Part shown: piece by piece, positions 40,155 through 50,113 of the stretch
Numbering within the stretch: position 1 is the first letter of the stretch
Layout of the letters: each line of letters starts with the position of its first letter
DNA from: Panagrolaimus kolymaensis
Taxonomy: Eukaryota > Nematoda > Chromadorea > Rhabditida > Panagrolaimidae
Reading direction: 5' to 3'
Assembly (NCBI GenBank): GCA_028622995.1
Contig: JAJQJQ010000015.1
Location: forward strand, 1,116,001-1,180,000
DNA length: 64,000 bases
Translations under genes and position numbers: made by a program
Notes under the pieces: model-generated
Seen by the model: only the letters and a program-made list of their open reading frames with translations
The model's database searches: none
Told to the model about the DNA's origin: nothing

Positions 40155-40537
40155 AGGACCATGCTCTTTTGATCTTTTTTGAAATTTGTTTTCAAAAACC
40201 GCGGCTGGATATTCCATCATGCCGCAACATTGCAAGATGCAAAAGCCTTTGTTCCAATACTTAGAAATTTTTTTTGTTTTTTTGAGAATTTCGCCTACAT
40301 GATGAAGTCTTATAGCATTAATACTACCTATATTCATTACTTTTAATATGATGAGTGTCGTAAAGCTATTTAGAAGAGTAGCTACATATGGGCATCATCA
40401 GAAAAAAACAAAAAAATCCAAAATTTTTCTAAGTATTGGAACAAAGGCTTTTGCATTTTGCAATGTTGCGGCATGATGGAATATCCAGCCGCGGTTTTGA
40501 AAACAAATTTCAAAAAAGATCAAAAGAGCATGGTCCT
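40155..40537. mobile_element. TTAA-flanked inverted-repeat element, copy 2
   Basis: Same 383 bp element as at 29394-29776, present here through duplication of unit A. Its left part is also inside unit B copy 1. Confidence 0.65.
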
Positions 40538-40847
40538 TTAATAAAAAAAATAGTAAAAAAAAGTGGCACGAAAAATGTTTCTTTGGCAATAAAAAAAATA
40601 AGTGATAATATGGGAACATTGGTTTTTGGACCGTAATTAAATTTGTATAATAAATTTCGATATGTGATAGTTTTTTCTTTCTCAAAAATAAAAAAAAGAG
40701 TATAAAAATTTTTAGAGATCTAATCAAAAAATATATGTGATATTCGATTTGATTTTTTTTTTGGCATGTTTGGATGAAGAACGGGGGCAAGAATTTGTAA
40801 GAATAAAAAAATATGAAGAGAAAAAAAAATTAATGAAAAAGAATGTT

Positions 40848-42765
40848 TTAATGACGAATAAACTGACCACCTGCGGCAGCAGCAGCGGCGGCGGCAGCAG
40901 CAGCGGCATTTGGATCCACACTACTATAATCAAGACCATTAGCAGCAAAAACGGCTGCAAGTTGTTGCTGCTGTTGAGCAAATTGAGCTTGCGCTAATGC
41001 ATTTGGATCATATTGAAGCCCTTGACTGAAATATGGATTGTTTAGATCATGATGAGCAAATTGACTGAAAAATTTATTTAATGTTTATGCAATTTCTTGT
41101 TTGAGGCACGAAATTGCTGCGCCAGATTTTTTTTTTATTTGGAAGGAAGCTTACCCAAAAAGTAATTGTTGATAATCAGCTGCAGATGGATTACCAGCAG
41201 CAGCTCCTCCTCCAACTCCAGCTAAACCGAGTTGTTGCAACAATGCAGCTTGATTCATTCCATTAAATCTTTGGGCTGCGGCTGAAGCTGATGGTTGCAT
41301 AATTAACGGTGCACCCGCAAGAGCGGGAGATCGAATCGCGGCATTATTTATTGAATTCATAGTTGGACTTCCAAGAAATCTTGCAGTTTGATTATCAATT
41401 AAAATATTAGTTTTATTTGTACCACCACCATTTTGATTTCCTTGACGAAAGGTTCCATTAATAATGGCTAATTCCATAAGTTGCTTCTTTTTAAGTTCAT
41501 CTTCACCTTCAGGAGATGGAACAAGAAGCTTTTTAACTTCTTCTATAGCTCTTGCAATTTTAACATCCACTCGATTGGCTGCATCTTCGCATTGAATAAG
41601 AACGTGAAGTTCATCATTCAAATGTTCCCAATTTGGTTTACCTTTATTTGCATCTTCCTTCTTTTTATCTCTCATTGAACCTTTTCCACGAACCATAATT
41701 TTACATCCTGTTTCTTGTTCTAGTTGTTTGGCTGTCATACCACGAGGGCCAAGAATTCTTCCAACAAAATTATATTCAGGGAATTCTTTAACGGGCACAA
41801 AAACTTTTTCTTGTTTGGTTATAATTTCGCCTGATGCTTCGGGAAGAGTCATGGGTTCACGAGTGAATTCGAATTGAAATAATTGAACTCGAACTCGATT
41901 GATTTCTAAAAAATGATAAGCTTTTTTATTTCTTACTGTAAGGAAGTGGAAATGGCTGGCTCTCTTTGTAGAAAATCTTATTCTATGGTTTTTTTTTAAT
42001 CTTTGTTTTGTCCTTTTTTATTTTAAGCTTTTTCTAACGATTCTCTTTTTTTGTCAAATAATAATAATGTTGAGTTAAAAGCGACAAAGTTAAGAGAATC
42101 GAGAAAAAAAATGCAAGCACTTTACAGTCAAGTGCAGTGACCGCTACTTCTTAAGTGGTGCCGACACACACACAAAAATAAAAGTAAGTTCAATAAGGAA
42201 AGTAAAGAAAAATATGTTTAAGAAAATATAATAAATTTTTCCTATCAATAAATAAATACTCATAAATAAAAAATTAATATAATAGTATAATAAAATTTCT
42301 TACCATCATCAACAAGCCTTTCTAAGTGAAGGAAAACATTTGGAAAAGCTGCGAGCTGCTTTTTATCTTTCAAAAGTTGTGTAAGATAATCCACGGATGC
42401 TGTGGCTTTAGTACTTGTAAATGATGATAATGGTGTTGCACCATTTTGGGGTGGAACCGATGTTGATGAATTACTTCCAGCTATGCTATCATTATGAACT
42501 GAACTTGCAGATGAATGTGATCCGTTTAATTGTGTATTATCGGTTATTGTGCTGCCATTAAAATTTGGTGAAATTGATTTAGGTGTTGATGATGTTAAAC
42601 CAGGCTAAAAAAAGAAAATATGAATGTTAGTCTTTAAGAGTATAGTGTTGATATTAAAAATTTTAATAAAATAATTAAAAAATTGAACAACTAAGCCAAA
42701 TGTATGTTTATCAAAAATAAATACTATTATTCACTTACATTATGATCAATAATAGGTTCACCCAT
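40848..42765 (-). CDS. asd-2: STAR-family KH RNA-binding protein (quaking / ASD-2 type), copy 1
   Basis: Exons 42739-42765, 42304-42604, 41155-41905 and 40848-41064 join to 431 residues. After a Ser/Thr/Asn-rich N-terminus comes a QUA1 dimerisation region ([36 protein letters not shown]; about residues 78-115), then the extended KH domain with [20 protein letters not shown] and [18 protein letters not shown] (about 145-195), and a QUA2-like part. The C-terminus is Ala/Gln-rich with a run of ten Ala from GCN codons (around 40873-40912). Members bind ACUAAY-type elements and control splicing, and in C. elegans ASD-2 controls muscle and developmental splicing switches. The KH loop and dimer region are intact. 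Confidence 0.92.
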
Positions 42766-45627
42766 TGTTGATAGTTTTTTTAATAAATACCAAAAAAAGC
42801 GGAATCACTAAATATTTTTAATACCCGCCTTTCTTTTCAGCTTTTGTTATAAAACAAAAATAAATGTACAAAATATTTTTCACTGTTGTAGAAATATTAA
42901 TTAAGTAAAAGATATTTTTCTCGAAATATTAAATATTTTCAATGATTTTACTTGAGGGGAAGAAAATTGCGGCGAAACACCACCGATTTGAAGGTGATGG
43001 CAACAGCAGCAGCTGAATGAGGAGGATGAGACGATGACGACTCACAAACAAAAAAAGAGAAAGGATGAGAGACACGCCTGAAAAACGGGTCCAATGCGTT
43101 ATAGAAAACATTGAATTTTTTTATTTTCATAAAAACATTTGACATATAGATTTTTTTGTTTTAAAAAAAGAACGAAACATACTGCAAAATAAAATAAAAA
43201 AAACCGATGATGATAGATTTATGTCGGAACGATAGAAAAAAAAGCATGATTATTGGAACATCAAATTAATTAAATGCGCACTTTCATTGCAAAAAAAAGC
43301 GGAAGAAAAAAACGACGAAGTAAATAGTTTGTTATTTTTTAAATTAAAAATATATGAATCAGTTTAAAAATAAAATAAATTTGCAAGCAAAGTGTATTAG
43401 AAAGGATAACACTGATTTTAAATAAGTAGAGGGATGTGGAAAAATTATTTTGGTCAAGATGGTCGCTAACATTTTATACAAAATTTAAAGTTCTTTAAAT
43501 ACAATAACATGGTATAAACCATTTATTAAATTTTAAAGTAAAAAACTACCCAAAAGTAAACGTTATTGTAAAAAAGCTAGTACCCAAATGTTAATAAGAA
43601 AAACTTAAAATCACTTAATCTTGTCTTTTTTAAAGAACAAATCGGCAAGAAAATCAACGTTGAAAATAAGCTTGTTACGAACAAGGGAGCTTCTTCATCA
43701 GTTAATTTTCGCGCAATCTCCACCTTTCATAGATTTGTGTGTATATTTTTTTTACGGGAGAAAAAGCTTATCTCCGTTGATCTGGTCCCGTTTATCTTCT
43801 TTTTTCCCTCTCTCTCTCTCTCTCTCTCTCTATTTTTTACTTCTTTAACCATTTTGTCTATTATTTGGATCGACAAGCAAGCAGCAGTAGCAAAAACAAC
43901 AGCAATAGAGAAAAAATAAAAGAAAGTAAAGTATTGACGACGATGGCTAAGGTCATCATCCCATCGCCACCAATCCCCTACTTCTTTTTTACTCGCTCTC
44001 CTTTTGAAAAAACGGAAGGTCACGAAAAATAAAAAGCCGACATTGAGAAGAAGAATATGAGAAAGTTTATTTTTGATTTCATCTTCTTTTTTTTCTCATT
44101 TTTCTTCTTCATCATCAAAATGGCAAAATTATAAATATATATCAAAAGTGAAACGAGCGAGACTGACTGCCATAGGGTTGTTGGTTATAAATAAAAATAG
44201 AACGGAATATTATGAAGAAAAAGTGGAACGAGGACAATCAAAGGAGATACATAGATAGATCGAGGAGGAGGAGGAAAAATGCTTGTGAAAAAAAAATGAA
44301 AGAGATAAAAAACTAAAAAGTCTGTTCCTATTAAAATTGGACGAAAGTGATTTGATGATTGACAGCTTTGAGTTTGAATTCCATCAGACAGGTAAAAAAA
44401 ACGAAAGAAAAAGTAATGATTCTCGAGGTAAAAACTAATAATAAATGAGACTTAAAAAACAACTGATGGAAAAGGAAAATTTTATAATTAGTGAGTGATA
44501 GAAGCAGCATATGCCACGATATTTAATAAACGAAAATTAAAATCCAAAGTTTTAATAAAACCTATTAGCCAAAGTTAAAATAAAGCTAAACTGAATTTTA
44601 TTTTTTTAATATTTCTAAATCCTAAAAAAAAGGAAGACGAGACAATATGGAAAAACAACTGATGAAAATAAAGGATTGCAAAAAAAGGAGAGAAGATTAT
44701 TTACGGTGATTGATAATCATCAGCTTCGGGAGCAGTGAAAGAAAAAAACACGATCAGGGGCAGTGTGAAATAAATGTAAAAATAATAAAATCAAAGCCTT
44801 TTCAAAAAAATTTTATCGATCAATCGATCGCCGCAAAAAAGGAAGAAATACTATTCACAAGTCAAAAAAAAAGTAACATTCCAAAGTACTTTTTTATGAT
44901 TAATCAAAAATAAAATCAGAAAATTTTAACAAATAACTTTTCACTTTTGCCCATTAAGTCAGTCATCATCGCCAAAGGGGACGAAGAAAAGCATTATAAA
45001 AAAAGGTAAGTCTCACTTGCTCACGTGTGCGTGCGCGAGCGACACTAAAGGTATATATGTTTTTACTTTTACTTTTTTTTCTTGCCATAAATAAAAAAAG
45101 CAGCTTCCCTCCATTTTCTTATTGCTGGGGTTGTGTAAAATGGTTGGTTATATAAATTTATTTTTCATTTACTTTGCTTTTGGCTTATAAAATAAACCTG
45201 AGTTCGAATACGTACGACGACAGGAGGAAGAGGGATGCAACGGCTTTATTTATTTTTTTCTTTGAGGCGGTCAATTGCCGGCGGCAAAAAAAAAACTCCC
45301 CACTTTTTTTCTTCACTTAATGAACAAACACAGTAAAATGAAGCAAAGTAAGTAAAGGATTTCCCTAAGCAATTTGTTGGTGGCTCTTCGTTGTCTTAGA
45401 TGAAGTTCAGGAAAAAATATAAACCTTCTGAAATAAAAAAAAGAGACAGAGAGATAGATGACAACAAAAAAAGTGGTAACGCGATGCGTCTCTTTTTTGT
45501 TTTGTTTTTTCATTTGCCAAGGAAGAAGAAAATAGCAACAACTGACATTGTGATTTTTTCTTTGTCGAATAAAAAACGAAAAGCAGATTCTCTAAACTTT
45601 TGTTATTGTTGTCTACTTTTCATATAT
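42766..45627. other. upstream region of asd-2, copy 1
   Basis: About 2.9 kb without a recognisable coding gene, likely 5' regulatory sequence of asd-2. It holds the empty retroelement target site (ATAT at 43350-43353) and a CT microsatellite (43808-43831). Open frames that cross the CT run encode Arg-Glu or Ser-Leu repeats and are not credible genes. Confidence 0.5.
43808..43831. repeat. CT microsatellite, copy 1
   Basis: About 12 uninterrupted CT units. The counterpart at 53820-53843 has exactly the same length. Confidence 0.9.
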
Positions 45628-46496
45628 ACAAAAAAATACCAATCGTCGCTGCGCTCGCTTCTTTCCTATTTTATTTTTGTTTGTTTCGATCTTTTCTAAT
45701 TTAAAAAATGTTATGCTTTTTTGTTAAAGTGATTTTTAGTCCCAAAGCCAACAAAAAATGAATAAACAAAACTAATAAAAAAAATTTTGTTGGTTAATAA
45801 TTTAAAAGTTAATTTAAATTCTGCCCCAATATTTAAGTTAACGATCAAAAAAAAAGTGAAAGAAGAAAGAAAAATACAAAAATTTTTAGGAAAACCCACA
45901 AAAAAAAACAGTTAGCAAAGCTATTGTTGTTTTTGTGATTCCAAAAAAGAAAGTTTAGTTACGGTAAGATTTTGGCTTAGCATAAGTTTGGTTTTTTTTA
46001 GCTGTAAAAACGAATATTTAAATAAATAAAAAAACAAAATTTTAATAAAGTATTATTTTTTTTAGTAATATTCATGCGAGTATTTTGACTTGGACGATTG
46101 TTTGTTTGGTTGGTTGTTTGTTTGAGTGGGAACGACTCGACAAGCAAGAGAGTGAGGCAATTATAAATTATATATAAATAATAACTATTCTCCCAATTAG
46201 AACATTAAGCTTTTTATATAATAGCTGTGAGAGTTATTAGGCAAAAAGTTGATTGTAAGAAAGAGTAAGGAAAAAAATATAAAGGCAATGATAGGTACAT
46301 AGCAGCCGAGGGTGGAATAATAAAATGGTTAGTAGCACCCATAAAATTGAATGTATATGTATTTATATATAAACTCATACTTTTTTTTGATAATAAAATA
46401 GCTACTTTATGATAATAATTTCATTTCAAAAAAATAATAATAAATATAAAAATATCTGTGCTTAAAATTAAAACTTTTCTAAAGCGGAATGTTTAA

Positions 46497-46879
46497 AGGA
46501 CCATGCTCTTTTGATCTTTTTTGAAATTTGTTTTCAAAAACCGCGGCTGGATATTCCATCATGCCGCAACATTGCAAGATGCAAAAGCCTTTGTTCCAAT
46601 ACTTAGAAATTTTTTTTGTTTTTTTGAGAATTTCGCCTACATGATGAAGTCTTATAGCATTAATACTACCTATATTCATTACTTTTAATATGATGAGTGT
46701 CGTAAAGCTATTTAGAAGAGTAGCTACATATGGGCATCATCAGAAAAAAACAAAAAAATCCAAAATTTTTCTAAGTATTGGAACAAAGGCTTTTGCATTT
46801 TGCAATGTTGCGGCATGATGGAATATCCAGCCGCGGTTTTGAAAACAAATTTCAAAAAAGATCAAAAGAGCATGGTCCT
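46497..46879. mobile_element. TTAA-flanked inverted-repeat element, copy 3
   Basis: Third occurrence of the 383 bp element, carried by the tail of unit A that was included in unit B. Confidence 0.65.
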
Positions 46880-47189
46880 TTAATAAAAAAAATAGTAAAA
46901 AAAAGTGGCACGAAAAATGTTTCTTTGGCAATAAAAAAAATAAGTGATAATATGGGAACATTGGTTTTTGGACCGTAATTAAATTTGTATAATAAATTTC
47001 GATATGTGATAGTTTTTTCTTTCTCAAAAATAAAAAAAAGAGTATAAAAATTTTTAGAGATCTAATCAAAAAATATATGTGATATTCGATTTGATTTTTT
47101 TTTTGGCATGTTTGGATGAAGAACGGGGGCAAGAATTTGTAAGAATAAAAAAATATGAAGAGAAAAAAAAATTAATGAAAAAGAATGTT

Positions 47190-49107
47190 TTAATGACGAA
47201 TAAACTGACCACCTGCGGCAGCAGCAGCGGCGGCGGCAGCAGCAGCGGCATTTGGATCCACACTACTATAATCAAGACCATTAGCAGCAAAAACGGCTGC
47301 AAGTTGTTGCTGCTGTTGAGCAAATTGAGCTTGCGCTAATGCATTTGGATCATATTGAAGCCCTTGACTGAAATATGGATTGTTTAGATCATGATGAGCA
47401 AATTGACTGAAAAATTTATTTAATGTTTATGCAATTTCTTGTTTGAGGCACGAAATTGCTGCGCCAGATTTTTTTTTTATTTGGAAGGAAGCTTACCCAA
47501 AAAGTAATTGTTGATAATCAGCTGCAGATGGATTACCAGCAGCAGCTCCTCCTCCAACTCCAGCTAAACCGAGTTGTTGCAACAATGCAGCTTGATTCAT
47601 TCCATTAAATCTTTGGGCTGCGGCTGAAGCTGATGGTTGCATAATTAACGGTGCACCCGCAAGAGCGGGAGATCGAATCGCGGCATTATTTATTGAATTC
47701 ATAGTTGGACTTCCAAGAAATCTTGCAGTTTGATTATCAATTAAAATATTAGTTTTATTTGTACCACCACCATTTTGATTTCCTTGACGAAAGGTTCCAT
47801 TAATAATGGCTAATTCCATAAGTTGCTTCTTTTTAAGTTCATCTTCACCTTCAGGAGATGGAACAAGAAGCTTTTTAACTTCTTCTATAGCTCTTGCAAT
47901 TTTAACATCCACTCGATTGGCTGCATCTTCGCATTGAATAAGAACGTGAAGTTCATCATTCAAATGTTCCCAATTTGGTTTACCTTTATTTGCATCTTCC
48001 TTCTTTTTATCTCTCATTGAACCTTTTCCACGAACCATAATTTTACATCCTGTTTCTTGTTCTAGTTGTTTGGCTGTCATACCACGAGGGCCAAGAATTC
48101 TTCCAACAAAATTATATTCAGGGAATTCTTTAACGGGCACAAAAACTTTTTCTTGTTTGGTTATAATTTCGCCTGATGCTTCGGGAAGAGTCATGGGTTC
48201 ACGAGTGAATTCGAATTGAAATAATTGAACTCGAACTCGATTGATTTCTAAAAAATGATAAGCTTTTTTATTTCTTACTGTAAGGAAGTGGAAATGGCTG
48301 GCTCTCTTTGTAGAAAATCTTATTCTATGGTTTTTTTTTAATCTTTGTTTTGTCCTTTTTTATTTTAAGCTTTTTCTAACGATTCTCTTTTTTTGTCAAA
48401 TAATAATAATGTTGAGTTAAAAGCGACAAAGTTAAGAGAATCGAGAAAAAAAATGCAAGCACTTTACAGTCAAGTGCAGTGACCGCTACTTCTTAAGTGG
48501 TGCCGACACACACACAAAAATAAAAGTAAGTTCAATAAGGAAAGTAAAGAAAAATATGTTTAAGAAAATATAATAAATTTTTCCTATCAATAAATAAATA
48601 CTCATAAATAAAAAATTAATATAATAGTATAATAAAATTTCTTACCATCATCAACAAGCCTTTCTAAGTGAAGGAAAACATTTGGAAAAGCTGCGAGCTG
48701 CTTTTTATCTTTCAAAAGTTGTGTAAGATAATCCACGGATGCTGTGGCTTTAGTACTTGTAAATGATGATAATGGTGTTGCACCATTTTGGGGTGGAACC
48801 GATGTTGATGAATTACTTCCAGCTATGCTATCATTATGAACTGAACTTGCAGATGAATGTGATCCGTTTAATTGTGTATTATCGGTTATTGTGCTGCCAT
48901 TAAAATTTGGTGAAATTGATTTAGGTGTTGATGATGTTAAACCAGGCTAAAAAAAGAAAATATGAATGTTAGTCTTTAAGAGTATAGTGTTGATATTAAA
49001 AATTTTAATAAAATAATTAAAAAATTGAACAACTAAGCCAAATGTATGTTTATCAAAAATAAATACTATTATTCACTTACATTATGATCAATAATAGGTT
49101 CACCCAT
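47190..49107 (-). CDS. asd-2: STAR-family KH RNA-binding protein (quaking / ASD-2 type), copy 2
   Basis: Exons 49081-49107, 48646-48946, 47497-48247 and 47190-47406 encode the same 431 residues as the gene at 40848-42765. The retroelement starts at 49696, 589 bp upstream of this copy's ATG, so upstream regulatory sequence is split from the gene by 3.7 kb, while copy 1 keeps the native spacing. The two copies may therefore be regulated differently. The coding part shows no damage. Confidence 0.92.
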
Positions 49108-49691
49108 TGTTGATAGTTTTTTTAATAAATACCAAAAAAAGCGGAATCACTAAATATTTTTAATACCCGCCTTTCTTTTCAGCTTTTGTTATAAAACAAA
49201 AATAAATGTACAAAATATTTTTCACTGTTGTAGAAATATTAATTAAGTAAAAGATATTTTTCTCGAAATATTAAATATTTTCAATGATTTTACTTGAGGG
49301 GAAGAAAATTGCGGCGAAACACCACCGATTTGAAGGTGATGGCAACAGCAGCAGCTGAATGAGGAGGATGAGACGATGACGACTCACAAACAAAAAAAGA
49401 GAAAGGATGAGAGACACGCCTGAAAAACGGGTCCAATGCGTTATAGAAAACATTGAATTTTTTTATTTTCATAAAAACATTTGACATATAGATTTTTTTG
49501 TTTTAAAAAAAGAACGAAACATACTGCAAAATAAAATAAAAAAAACCGATGATGATAGATTTATGTCGGAACGATAGAAAAAAAAGCATGATTATTGGAA
49601 CATCAAATTAATTAAATGCGCACTTTCATTGCAAAAAAAAGCGGAAGAAAAAAACGACGAAGTAAATAGTTTGTTATTTTTTAAATTAAAA

Positions 49692-49695
49692 ATAT
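49692..49695. repeat. target site duplication (left)
   Basis: ATAT directly before the left LTR matches ATAT directly after the right LTR (53362-53365). Only one ATAT is present at the empty site 43350-43353. Confidence 0.9.
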
Positions 49696-50113
49696 TGTCA
49701 TATGGATGACCTCAATCCACATTATTCTCTCTTTCTTCATTCTTCTTCCATCATCAATCATTGGCTTCGTATGTCTCTATGCCAATCTAATGCTTGCTTA
49801 TTTTATTCATCTTCATTTCATTGTTGGTCATCATTCTCAACTATTGTGTTCTGCTGCTAAATTCCTATTTATTTATTTGTTTGTTCCTGGTTTTGTGTAG
49901 TTTTAATAATAAACTTCTTTTTATATCTTCGCGTGTGTGTAAGCTCGTTGCTGTAGTTTATTACCTTACTCAAAGTAGTAATCGGTAATCAACTTATTTG
50001 GTTATTGTGTTTCTCATTGTTGTAATACATATAAGAAAACTTATGTATTCCTCATTTATGTCAAACGAGACAATTACAGCATCTGTCCCTATTACCATCG
50101 TCCCTATACGACA
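49696..50113 (+). repeat. left LTR (418 bp)
   Basis: Begins TGTCATATGG and ends CTATACGACA. It contains AATAAA at 49908-49913, a likely polyadenylation signal. The first in-frame ATG of the element's ORF (50043) lies inside this LTR. Confidence 0.92.

Larger units (their letters stand above)
39286..45627 (+). repeat. tandem duplication unit B, copy 1 (6,342 bp)
   Basis: This segment recurs at 45628-55639 with an offset of 6,342 bp up to the retroelement and 10,012 bp after it. It combines the tail of unit A (39286-40551) with the whole asd-2 gene and its upstream region. The junction at 45627/45628 has one base of possible microhomology, with a poly-A run on one side and CATATAT on the other. 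Confidence 0.95.

Noticed and set aside
43727..44023. Open frame with an Arg-Glu repeat on the minus strand
   Set aside because: The repeat is only the translation of the CT microsatellite. The same frame appears in copy 2 because of duplication, not selection.
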